Shown here: positions 54,263-64,000 of the stretch, piece by piece
Numbering within the stretch: position 1 is the first letter of the stretch
Layout of the letters: every line of letters starts with the position of its first letter
NCBI GenBank assembly: GCA_963971535.1
Contig: OZ020598.1
Location: 95,297,315-95,361,314, forward strand
Length of the DNA stretch: 64,000 bases
Source: Notolepis coatsorum
Lineage: Eukaryota; Chordata; Actinopteri; Aulopiformes; Paralepididae
Direction: 5' to 3'
Notes under the pieces: model-generated
Told to the model about the DNA's origin: nothing
Database searches by the model: none
The model's input: only the letters and a program-made list of their open reading frames with translations
Made by a program: the position numbers and the translations under genes

Positions 54263-55431
54263 ATGTCAACACTCACCACAGTGGAAACCGAGTTATCCAG
54301 TCTCAGGCGCGGTCTCCGTACTATTGAGTGCCTCCTGGACGACATCATCCAGCAAAAGGCTCTGCTCGTCTCCCGGTTGGATCTCCTTCTTCTACTGCGC
54401 TTCCTCTTCCATGGTCGCGTGTAGTAAAGCAGGGTAAAGGGAGGAGGGTATCGCTCCCCCTGTTCTCCCCAAACGTGGATGATGACCCGTTTCAGCTATA
54501 CAACCAGTATGCTCCACTTGAAGGGCTAACTGAGCTAGCTTCCACAGGCACGTCGACTGTCTGTCCGGCTTTTCTGGAGCAGCCTGCAGTGGGTTACTCT
54601 GGAGCGAACTTCTCCAGCTCGGTGAGGAAGAGACGGTTTTCCCCGACGTCCCCTGTGTCCAGCGGGAAGCGCCGTTGGCACTGCTCTCCTCCTGTTGCCT
54701 TTCACTCTGGGATCTCTCCTGCCGGCCTTCAACGTTCCTCTCTTCAACACAACACACCTCTGGATACTGTGGCCAGCGATGATGACATCACCTGTGATGA
54801 TTCGCGGCCGTCTTCCTGCCCAGGTGAACCGCATACAACTACTGCTCCAGACACCGCCCTGGTGGCTGGTGTAGCTAACAGTCAGGCTCTTCTTCACCCC
54901 AAACTCTCTGTTTACATGGGGGGCTGCAGGAATGGCCAACCTGAAATTCTGATCATTGGCGACTCCATTGTTAGATCTGTTGAACTTCCAGGTGCTGTCA
55001 CTTTCTGTCTCCCAGGCAGTAAGGTTTCTGATATTACATAATTGATTCCAGTGCTAACTGACCTCCATCCCTCAGCTCACACACGGATTATCCATGTTGG
55101 TACTAATAATGTCATGCGTGGTCAATCTGTTGATCTCCGTGACCAGCTGGATTCTCTTGCAATGACGATACAGAGCCTGGGTAGAACCTGTGTGTTCTCT
55201 GGTCCTATCCCAGCTCCCTCAAAAAGTCCAGAACATTTTAGTCGTATTTTTAGCCTCCACGAATGGCTAAAATCATTTTGTACTGCAACAGCACATGGAT
55301 TTATTAGTAACTTTGATTACTTTTGGACCAGAAATGACCTCTATAAACTGGATGGCCTGCATCCCAGTCTAAAGGGCATTCAACAGCTTACACGGAATTA
55401 TATCCAGTACATTGCTTTTAACTCAGATTGA
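54263..55431 (+). pseudogene. CR1-type LINE ORF1 with SGNH esterase domain
   Basis: Starts MSTLTTVETELSSLRRGL, a short coiled coil, in one frame, then shifts frame near 54400. A Ser/Pro-rich region follows. The SGNH hydrolase-like domain starts ILIIGDSIVRSVELPG (GDS block), has HVGTNNVMRG (block III) and ends YKLDGLHPSLKG (block V with the catalytic D..H). A TAA at 55039-55041 lies inside the domain. Such esterases are known in ORF1 of CR1/L2 LINEs; their role in retrotransposition is not settled. Confidence 0.8.
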
Positions 55432-55773
55432 TATACACCTCAGCATGACCCTGCACTAGAATCTTCTCCTGGTCATTTTGAGGAGCATCCTATAATGGGT
55501 CCTGCTGAACACTCCTTCTCCAACACGTCTGTTATTATCTTGTCTGCTTTTACTCTGTCTGATCTCCCTCTACCACCTATTACTTTTAATATAGAAGTCA
55601 TGATTTCTGATAGGGTTCATGATCATTACCCAACACATTGGCATACTGTAAATCACTCCAACTTAATATCGGTCACTTTACAGTCTTCTATTTCTTTATC
55701 ACGTGAGTCAGATTCCACACCACTTTCTCTAAATAATCCACATACCTTTAAAGAAAGGAAAGGGTTGGGATTG

Positions 55774-58700
55774 ATTCACCTGAACATTAGAAGTCTCCTT
55801 CAGCACCAGAAGTTGGACCATCTTAGAATACTGGTAGCACAGGCTGATCCAGATATATTGGTCATATCTGAGTCGTGGTTGAAGAAATCTGATTCTGACT
55901 CCACAATAGATCTACATGATTTTAATGTGTTTAGAATTGATAGGGTAGGTAGGGGTGGTGGTAGGGGTGGACGGTATAAACGGTATACGGTATAAACGGT
56001 ATGAATTTGCTCTACGGTATGGATTTTGCCTATACCGTGTAACCGGTAGTGCAGCTCTAAAATAGCAATGACGTCATGTAACCACAGCGCGACTATTTCA
56101 CTCGCATTTGCCCCTAAAAATAGATATAATTAGTCATAGATAATAGATATGTGCGAACTGGAAAAAGTTATTTAGGAGGCTTCGCGCAGTGCCAGCCCCT
56201 CCCGCACGCATGTAAACACGGGTCTACTAGTAGTCTAGTGGGACAGGACGTCTCCCTGAGCTAACGTTAGCTTAGCTACCGTTACAAAATGACCCAGTCA
56301 ACTATTCACTTTTAGTTTAATACATGATGAGGCATTGTCTAACCGAACGGTATCTAGTCGGCCAGCTACCGATAGCTCCTGACATCAACAAACGCTCCAT
56401 CAAGTCTAGTAGAGAGTAGACGTGTATGATAGCTCCGTTAGCCGTTAGCTCACGTTAACCCAAGTTAGTTCACCGTTCAAAACGAAATGTCCCATTGAAC
56501 TAAATAATTCACTGAGGCGTTGTATTAACGTTATATATCCGGCTAGCAGTAGCTACAGATAGCTCCTGATATCAATGTCTTATAACACTGATTCGATGCG
56601 TATTCGAGCTGAGGGCTTGCTGAGCACAGTTAAGTAACGTTATGCCAATAGGGTCCAGGTGCAGCGCCGGAGAATCCTGGCCGTAGCTCTGCTCGAGGCT
56701 ACTCGAGTATAGGTCCAGATGCAGCTCTGGAGAATCCTGGCCGTAGCTGGAGGCTACTAGAGTACACACAGACAGTGGAGCTTGTTGCGTGGTGGCGATG
56801 TCTCGCAGATAATACAAGTACAAGTCTAATTATATAATATATATATTTTATTAAAAAAAAAAAAATTATATAAAATAAAAAAAAAATTTTAATCAAAAAC
56901 GATGATACCGTGATATATACCGTTACCGTCTATGCTTCAGATTATACCGTGATATAAATTTTAGACCATACCGTCCACCCCTAGGTGGTGGGGTAGTTAT
57001 GTATGTTAAATCTTGTTTTTCGGCGTCTGTTGTTTATGCTGTCACTATCCCAATGTGTTTTGAAGTACTTGTTTTAAAGGTCGAGTTGGGGATCAACAAT
57101 TTTATATATGTAATTAGTGTCTACAGACCCCCTTCTGCTGATGCTAGCTCTTTAGATAAATTAGCTGAGCTCCTTTCACAATATATTGACTCTGAGGTGA
57201 TTGTCATGGGTGATTTTAATATTGACTGGTTGAGTGGTGCTGCAAAGCACCTTAAAGAAGTCAGTGGTAACCTCAGTCTTTCCCAGTTAATTACTGAGCC
57301 CACCAGACCAAACCTTAAAAATGACTCTAGGTCTACCCTTATTGATTTGATTTTTGTGAATAAATATGACAGGATCTCAGCTTGTGGGGTTTTTGACTTA
57401 GGCATAAGTGACCATTGCCCCACAGTCTGTGTAAGAAGCACGAGACTGCCAAAAACAAGATCTCACACAGTTTTAAGGAGGAATTTTAAATCTTTTAATA
57501 ACGAATCATTTTTAGATGATCTTGTTCTTTCTGATACTTATTGTAACACTGAAATTGATGTTCAGTTAGCCCTGGACTCCTTTGTAAATACATTTAATTT
57601 ATTAGTTGACAAACATGCTCCTTTTAAAAAAGTCTGCATTAAAGATAGAGTAATACCCTGGTTTTCTCAGGAATTGTCAACCCTAATTAAAGACAGAAAT
57701 GCTGCATGGTCTCGGGCAAGGCGTTCTGGAGACCCTCAACATTGGCTTTCTTTTAGGCAAATTAGGAACAAATGTACTGCAGTAGTAAGAAAATCTAAAA
57801 CTGAACTATCTGGAGTTGGTTACAAACTCATACTCTAATCCGGCAAAATTTTGGAGTGCGGTGAAGGTGAACAAAATAAAATCATCTAATTCTTTACCCT
57901 CTCATATTAAAGTTGAAAACTGTGTGATCTCTGAGCAGAGTGAAATTTGTGTTGCCTTCAATAGGCATTTTGCGGAGGCTGGTAATTTATTTAATAGGAA
58001 CTATAATGGACCTTGTCCTGTTGATTCTGATTGTTTGTACCCTGTGGGCGTGACTTCCCATTTCTCCTTTCAAGCTTTTACACAGTCAGCTGTATTTGAT
58101 GCTTTGCAATCAATTGATGCAAAGTGTTCTACAGGTGAGGATAACTTAGTCTTTTTTTATTAAGTTGGCTGCACCAGTTATCGCTGAACAGATTACTTAT
58201 ATTTTGAATCTCTATCTCATCAGGTAGATTTCCTCTAGTTTGGAAATCTGCACGGGTGATTCCTTTACATAAGGGAGGTGATAGGGATAACTTAGATAAT
58301 TATCGTCCTATCTCCAGGCTACCTTGCTTAGCTAAAGTCCTGGAAACACTAGTAAGTAAACAACTCAAATATTACCTTTCAACTAACTCCATACTTAGCT
58401 CTCAACAATCTGGTTTTAGAGCCAAACATAGTACAACATCAGCCATCACTTTGGTTACAAATGACATTATTTCAGCATTAGATAAGAAGAAACATTGTGC
58501 TGCCCTCTTTGTTGACTTATCAAAAGCATTTGACACAGTTGATCACTACTTACTTCTAAAGAAACTATCTAACATTGGGTTGGATGATAATGCCTGTGTC
58601 TGGTTTCAGGATTATCTATCTTCTAGGCGGCAGTGTGTGAAGTTAGGTCAAGCACAATCTGAATTCTTGGCCATGACTAAAGGTGTGCCACAAGGTTCAG

Positions 58701-59623
58701 TTTTGGGTCCTGTCCTTTTTACAATTTATATTAATGATATTGTTTCTTCTTTGTATGGATGTCATGCCCATCTGTATGCTGATGACACAATTGTGTACTG
58801 TATTGCAGACTCTGTACAGCTGGCCTTTGAGAAATTGCAACTTTCCTTTTATGCTCTACAGGATGCCCTTACTAGTCTTAAATTGGTTCTTAATGCTAGT
58901 AAGACAAAGTTTATGTTATTTTCAAGAGCAAGGAATATTAACCTTGATGATGTGAGGATATCTACTGTCAGTGGCTCTTGTATAGAGAGAGTCACTGAGT
59001 ATAAATATCTTGGCCTGTGGCTCGACGAGAAATTAACATTTAAGTTCCATGTGGAAAATCTTGCCACTAAACTGCGACATGAAATTGGTTTCCTGTACAG
59101 AAACAGAACCAATTTTCCTCTATTTAGTAGAAAAAGAATTGTGGAATCAGTCTTCTTATCAGTTTTGGACTATGGTGATGTAATTTATAGGCATGCTGCG
59201 GCATCAACTCTTAAACCTCTGGATTCTGCATATCACTCAGCTCTCAGATTTATAACTGGTGACAGATATGATACTCACCATTGTGTCCTGTATGATAGGG
59301 TGGGTTGGCCTTCTCTTGCAGAAAGGCGCAACAAACACTGGTATTTATTTATTTTTAAAGCCCTTATTGGTAAACAACCTGTTTATATCTCCTCACTGTT
59401 AAATTGGAATATTGGAACCTATTCAACTCGATCGAATGACTGGATGGTTCTTAGGGTTCCTCAGATTTGTTCTGAGCTAGGGAAGTCAGCCTTTTCCTTT
59501 GATGCCTCTAAATCATGGAATGTCCTTCAACTCACGCTAAAATTGGAGGTTCTCCCTTCCCTTGGAATGTTTAAATGTATGATTTCAGACCATTGTGTGA
59601 CTACCTGTAACTGTTTTAGTTGA
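55774..59623 (+). pseudogene. CR1-like LINE ORF2 (endonuclease and RT), interrupted
   Basis: The endonuclease starts LIHLNIRSLLQHQKLDHL with the SESWLK motif. The hAT MITE is inserted after DRVGRGGG and the frame resumes at 56984-57000 (GVVMYVKS). VYRPPSADAS, VMGDFNIDWL and GISDHCPTV complete the catalytic set. Frame changes occur near 57810 and 58160. RT (58256-59623) has YRPISRLPCLAKVLE, GFRAKHSTTSAI, VDLSKAFDTVDH, KGVPQGSVLGPVLF and the YADD box near 58778, then the C-terminus with WPSLAERRNKHWY. The RT portion alone is 455 codons with no stop. Confidence 0.88.
55962..56983. mobile_element. hAT MITE in the endonuclease ORF
   Basis: TAGGGGTGGACGGTATA at left and ACCGTCCACCCCTA at right, with 8-bp duplication GGTGGTGG (55954-55961, 56984-56991). 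1022 bp. Subterminal ACGGTATA / TATACCGT repeats flank a unique middle containing GTTAGC-rich DNA and two CCGGAGAATCCTGGCCGTAG-like copies. No transposase. Confidence 0.92.
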
Positions 59624-59767
59624 TATTTTAAAATGATTTTTAAACGTTTTTAATTTGTTTTACTCTGGTTTAAATTTCTGTGAATATTGTTTTTATTATG
59701 TACTGTACAATCGTCGTTTCTGTAAATGAGGGAAACCTCAGATGCTTACGATTTTAAATAAAGGTTG

Positions 59768-60431
59768 ATTAGCAGGACTCCATCTTGACACAGTGAACAC
59801 CGATCGGTGCAAATAACTCGACAAACAACATGATTTGGACGTATATACTATTATACAACCTGGAAATGGATCGGGTATTTATACATCCCATAATAGGAAT
59901 ATCTCTGCTCCACGCTCATCGCCCAACGGCGCGAGGAAGATACGGTAAGATCCAGCGTTATTTTCCAACGTGTTCTTTACTAACTGCTCTGATGATCATA
60001 TCACCCACACTAGATGCATGATATAACGTTGCCCACAGAATTATAAACGACCCCCCGCCCATCCGGTCAACATCAGATCATACGTAGTAACTCCTAGAAC
60101 CACGTCCAGTTGAAATTTTTTTTTTTATCTCGCACAGATTCCTACCAAACTGTATTTGATCATCAATATAATGCATTTGGGGCTATAAATCAAGTTCTGG
60201 AGAAAGCTGCAGAAAACGATAAAAACACTTATACTTTAGACCGTATTTTAGTATGAATATGTGAATGAAAAAGTATAACGTTGATACACCCTGAACAATA
60301 GATATAGGACTTTGAATGGGCCATGGTAATGTCAATTGAGCAATACAATTTAAAAAGTTATAGCCCTGCAAAGAAGGGGAACTTCTACATAGACAAATAG
60401 AGATGGCGAGGGATGGTAAATTATGAATTTA
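59768..60431 (+). repeat. Right piece of X-D
   Basis: Matches X-A from AGCAGGACTC onward, including the 63-codon ORF at 59830 and the GTTATAGCCCTGCAAAGAAG stretch; broken off at GAATTTA. Confidence 0.85.
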
Positions 60432-60550
60432 CAGAAAAAATAAATAACGCACATCCTCCGTTTGTTGGTGCTGAGCCAAACTGTAAAAACAGTAATATAT
60501 AAGATAAAGCAGGGCTCGCAACTCATTCGTAGTTCCAAGGTGTTTATTTG

Positions 60551-60600
60551 ACAAAAAAAGGCAGATGCGACGTTTCGACCCTTCTGGTCTTCTTCAAGCA
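60551..60600 (-). ncRNA. Degenerate hammerhead-like motif
   Basis: The minus strand reads CTTGAAGAAGACC, loop AGAAG, GGTCGAAACGTCGC. The GACC/GGTC stem and the GAAAC element are kept, but the CTGATGA core is altered, so self-cleavage is unlikely. Confidence 0.45.
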
Positions 60601-60774
60601 TGAAGACAACACAACACTGACATCTTTTTATACAGGAAGTGAACTAAATTGAATATCAGCCCCACCTGGTGATCAGGGGCGGTCCCAATATTTGCATGAT
60701 ACATTCTATACATAATTAAGTAACAATTTCTTTTCATTTGACATTTTTTAGAAGATTTGAGAAATATCTATGTT

Positions 60775-60840
60775 AAACACAACATTAACGTTTTCGGCCA
60801 TCCGGCCTTCATCAGTGTTTCGGATGGCCGAAAACGTTTT
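60775..60840 (-). ncRNA. Hammerhead ribozyme-like motif
   Basis: On the minus strand an exact CTGATGA (60809-60815) is followed by stem II GGCC-loop GGAT-GGCC (60796-60807) and GAAA (60792-60795). AACG and a GTT nearby could form a short stem III, but the cleavage-site base is not clearly a permitted one. An inverted repeat (60788-60805 with 60821-60838) overlaps and could compete for folding. Confidence 0.45.
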
Positions 60841-61083
60841 GTGTCCTTTGAAAATAAAAACCAACGATATTCAGAGTGCGGTCCCTACCTCCCTTTTTTG
60901 CATAATTAATATTGGACTACGCACCTGTCTGAGCGCAGTGGTTACCCTTTTCTACCACAAACACAACATTAAGACATCATTTACAGATAGGCAGCAGTGT
61001 TAGTCACTGAAAACAAAAAAGAAAAAAACACAAACAAAAAACAAAAACAAAGTCCATTGACTGTCTCCCTCTATAAGTTAAAT

Positions 61084-63220
61084 TTACAAATAAGGTCTAA
61101 TGTCAAAGTCCTCATTGAGTCCTGTTGGTGCCATCGTTTTAAGATAATGGATCCACCATACTTCTCTCCTCAGTAGGAGATTATCTATATCTCCCCCTCG
61201 TCTTGGAAGATGCACTCTCTCTATTCCAAGGTATCTTAATGATGAGACATTGTGGTGTGCCTTTTTAAAATGTAAAGCTACTGGGCTTTTTTCATCCCCA
61301 TTCCGTATCGTACTCCTGTGTTCAGCAATGCGTGTTTTTAAAGCACGTGTTGCCTTACCGACATATGCCTTACCACATGGGCACTTAAGCATATAGATTA
61401 CATTGGTAGTTGTACATGTTATTTTGCCTCTTATTTTTATCTCTTTCCCAGTTGTTGGGTGATAGAAAACAGTGCATTTTTCTGTGAAGTGACATTGAGC
61501 ACACGAACCACAACGTCGGTTTCCATCTGGTAAGTCATCTAAAAAATTGTGTGTTTTCTTAGGAGGCAGGTCTGATTTAACCACAATGTCTCTGATGTTA
61601 TGTGCTCTCCTGTAGACTAGTCTAGGGGGGATCTGAAAAGATTTATCCAATGTTGGATCAGAACTGAGAAGATGCCAATGTTTTTTAATAGTATGTTTAA
61701 AAAGGTTGCCTAGAGGCGAGTATTGTGTAATACACTGTATAGGTTGTCCAGAGGTCGTTTTGTTTCTTGTAGATTGTAAGCAATCTTCTTGGGTTTTATG
61801 ACCCACTTTCAAAGCTGCTTTTTCTACAATGTCTTGTGTGTACCCTCTGGTTTTAAACATCGTTTTTAAAGTATCTGTCTGTTCCTGAAAACATTCATCT
61901 GTACTACAGATTCTACGGATCCTGTAGAACTGGCTGATAGGTAAACTGTTTTTTAGCGGAGTAGGATGAAATGAATCACTTCTCAACAGAGAATTTCTGT
62001 AACAAGGTTTTCTGTATACATCCGTTTGGAATGTACCATTGTCTTTTTTGATTATAATATCTAAGAAATTCACTTGGTGTTGGTCATACTCCATAGTAAA
62101 CTTTAGATGTTCATTTTTGGCATTGAGGAAATTAAAGAATTGTATCAGTGTCATTTCATCCCCTGTCCACAGTATGCAAATATCATCTATATATCTTTTC
62201 CACATCTTAATGTATGGTAAAAACACATTTTCTGAGGAATTGAATACATAATTCTGCTCAAAAAGACCCATATAAATATTGGCTATGGATGGGCTGGCTT
62301 TGCTTCCCATACTCACGCCCTTGATTTGTAGATAGTTCTCATCTTGGAACATGAAGTAGTTATGCGTGAGTAGAGTCTCTGTCAGTTCTATAAGAACGTG
62401 TGTTTCTGGTGTTGAATCCGGTGGACGTTGATTCAGGAACAGTGTCAGAGCTTCTAGAGCCCCTGTATGGGGTACTGAAGTGTACAAGGATTCGATGTCC
62501 AAACAGGCCATGTAGGTCACAGTGGTCAGATCCTGGACGGACTTCAAAGTCTTCAGTAGGTCTGTTGAATCCTGTGTGAAGGATGGGAGAGATTTCACAA
62601 TTGGTTGTAGGAAGAAGTCCACATAGGAAGAGATGTTTTCAGTGAGAGATCCAATTGCTGCCACTATTGGTCTACCTTTAGGTTGAACAGGATCTTTATG
62701 CACTTTTGGCAGGCAATAGAACACTGGAGTCATTGGATGATCTATCTTCAGAAAGGCATATTCTTTTTTGGTCAAGAGGTCATTGTCCAACCAATTCTTT
62801 AATTGATGATGAATCTCATTTTTGAAAATAGCTGTTGGATTTCCAGAAAGTTTTCTGTAATTCTTAGCATCTCCTAACTGACGGTGCACTTCCTTCTCAT
62901 AATCACTCCTATTTTGAACAACAATAGCCCCTCCTTTGTCTGCATTTTTCACAATCAAAGTAGTATCTTTAGAAAGTTTGTTTAATGCTTCCCTTTCTTC
63001 CTTTGGTAGATTGTTGTACACCTTATATTCTTTTCTGTGTTTTCTGAGTATTTCTGACGTCTTGTTCTACCAATCTGCAATAGGTGTCAACGGATGCATT
63101 TCTATGTTTCGGTGGAATAAAAGTGGATTTTCCCCGAAATTTACTAGAGTTCTCTGGTGTTTTAATTTCACTAATTGTTGAATCCATTGCAGTTGGTACA
63201 GGTTTGTCACTCAGGTTCAT
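61084..63220 (-). pseudogene. Penelope-like RT with GIY-YIG endonuclease
   Basis: 645 codons (61084-63021) are open. The RT motifs are FYCLPKVHKD, PKGRPIVAAIGS, MACLDIESLYTSVPH, IKGVSMGSKASPSIANIYMG and RYIDDICILW, with the IDD catalytic Asp pair, then QVNFLDIIIKK. The C-terminal nuclease is VIYMLKCPCGKAYVGKA followed by R..EH, the GIY-YIG signature, preceded by a Cys-rich zinc-like CGSCAQCHF. The N-terminal ~65 codons (63023-63220) lie in another frame, so one frameshift near 63030 breaks the start. Length fits a Neptune/Poseidon-type element. Confidence 0.88.
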
Positions 63221-63228
63221 GATGTTGA

Positions 63229-63951
63229 TTATCTCGTGGAGCTCCGGGTGTTGTAGTACGTCCTCTGGCCTCCGGCTCTTCCTCTGCCCCCTGCGGCATT
63301 TCTTCCTCGTCCTCGTCGTGTCTGGCCTCCTCGGTTCTGACCGGCGCCTCGTTCTAAAAAAGCGGCCCTGTTTGATGTGGGTCCGCTGGTCTCTGAAGTT
63401 GTGTCAAGATCTGTAGTGGAGGAGTGAATCACGTCATTGGCAGTGCGAATATATTCTTCTTTCTTGTCCTTTGGGATTCTCCACATATAAACTTCATTCT
63501 TTTCATAATCTTTTGCATCTCTTTGGAATTTCCACACTTTCCTTGCTTTTATTTCTTTCTCCACTTTATTCTTGTATTCCTCCAATTCGTTTTTTATATC
63601 CGTGATAGCCTGGATATCCATGTTCTCAATGATTTTCATGTTCTCTTGTATTGAGGCACGTACAGATGTTAACTGAGTTGTTAGCTCTTCAATCGTTAAT
63701 GCCATTAAATCAAAGGAACATTTATTGGTGATTTCGCACCATTTTTGGCAGAAAGTTTCGTTTTCCTTACCGATCATAGGGCTCTTCTCCAATCTCAGTC
63801 CTTTTGGGATACGTTTGTGTCGGAGATAGTCACTGAGCGTCACGGCATGTAGGAACAGTCTCACTTCTTTATTGTAGAGTTTTCTTAATGTCTTTCGTGC
63901 CATCGTTGTGGTGTTGGTTTCTGTCGCCTGAGCCAAGTGGCCATCAAACAA
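63229..63951 (-). CDS. Penelope-like N-terminal ORF
   Basis: 241 codons. The N-terminus (RKTLRKLYNKEVRLFLHA) is basic and helical, and a KSPMIGKE stretch follows. Residues ~85-150 form a coiled coil (IEELTTQLTSVRASIQENMK...KNELEEYKNKVEKEIKARK). The C-terminus is Arg/Gly-rich (RGRGRNAAGGRGRAGG), fitting RNA binding. It lies directly upstream of the RT frame, as in fish and amphibian Penelope-like elements with a separate first ORF. The upstream start is uncertain because the window ends 50 bases away. Confidence 0.65.
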   Translation of the reverse strand: MFDGHLAQATETNTTTMARKTLRKLYNKEVRLFLHAVTLSDYLRHKRIPKGLRLEKSPMIGKENETFCQKWCEITNKCSFDLMALTIEELTTQLTSVRASIQENMKIIENMDIQAITDIKNELEEYKNKVEKEIKARKVWKFQRDAKDYEKNEVYMWRIPKDKKEEYIRTANDVIHSSTTDLDTTSETSGPTSNRAAFLERGAGQNRGGQTRRGRGRNAAGGRGRAGGQRTYYNTRSSTR

Positions 63952-64000
63952 CGTCTCTTTTAGAAGGATTCTTTCAATATCTTCCGTGGAGTATTCTCGT

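Larger units (their letters stand above)
54047..59767 (+). mobile_element. CR1-like LINE with esterase ORF1, inserted in X-D
   Basis: ORF1 (54263-55431) and ORF2 (about 55774-59623) are followed by a short 3' UTR ending TAAATAAAGGTTGATT. X-D stops at about 54046 (GATCATT) and resumes at about 59768 (AGCAGGACTC). A hAT MITE (55962-56983) sits in the endonuclease. This is the longest LINE in the window that keeps both ORFs, though both have frame breaks. Confidence 0.8.
47288..60431 (+). mobile_element. Repeat X copy D, split into three pieces
   Basis: The left piece is 47288-47447 (TTAACACTAATCGCCGG start), the middle piece 53941-54046 (starting CTCTCTAACGG) and the right piece 59768-60431 (ATTAGCAGGACTCCATC onward). 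Joined in order they match X-A. The right terminal repeat is missing because a Penelope-like element begins after GAATTTA at 60431. Confidence 0.85.
60432..64000 (-). mobile_element. Penelope-like element, 5' end beyond the window
   Basis: On the minus strand: an N-terminal ORF (63229-63951), an RT plus GIY-YIG ORF (61084-63220) and a 3' region (60432-61083) with hammerhead-like motifs. It begins where X-D is cut. Penelope elements use a telomerase-related RT and a GIY-YIG nuclease, and often carry hammerhead motifs in terminal repeats. Confidence 0.9.

Noticed and set aside
56572-56896. Minus-strand ORFs in the hAT MITE as a transposase remnant
   Set aside because: No hAT motif; they come from a duplicated GGAGAATCCTGGCCG block and an AT-rich tract.

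Overview
The window looks like transposon-dense vertebrate DNA, most likely from a teleost fish. It has no operons, and its genes carry GT-AG introns. Its repeat mix is typical of ray-finned fish: L1-like, L2-like and CR1-like LINEs, a BEL/Pao retrotransposon, a Penelope-like element, several hAT elements, piggyBac-like TTAA elements, an ISL2EU-like element, a tRNA-derived SINE and DIRS-type gag. I see no convincing ordinary host gene. Nearly every long open reading frame belongs to a mobile element, and most are broken.

Layout. 1-4.7 kb: a strand-skewed noncoding stretch, then an intact 555-codon DIRS gag-like ORF on the minus strand with no pol. 5.0-11.3 kb: a small hAT element (8-bp target duplication) split by a ~6 kb L1-like LINE. 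11.4-22.1 kb: a 9.0 kb BEL/Pao element on the minus strand with near-identical LTRs and a tRNA-Tyr primer site, sitting inside an older LINE. 22.1-27.3 kb: tandem LINE tails, then a ZBED-type hAT gene holding a second hAT, which itself holds a ~620-bp hairpin. 27.4-31.1 kb: a decayed multi-exon gene of a fish-expanded family. 31.3-43.3 kb: three copies of a piggyBac-like TTAA repeat (called X here), a related TTAA repeat (W), a palindromic tandem array with a SINE in it, a deleted Gypsy element and a Myb/SANT protein of Harbinger type. 43.3-46.1 kb: LINE ends and unassigned DNA.

46.2-64 kb is a Russian-doll nest. A hAT is split by a fourth X copy. That copy is split by an L2-like LINE, which is split by an ISL2EU-like element, which carries a SINE. 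The same X copy is also split by a CR1-like LINE (itself carrying a hAT MITE) and is cut at its right end by a Penelope-like element that runs off the window. Target duplications and resumed reading frames give the order of insertion.

Element boundaries rest on direct comparison of sequence copies inside the window. Family names rest on remembered motifs and were not checked by a database search.
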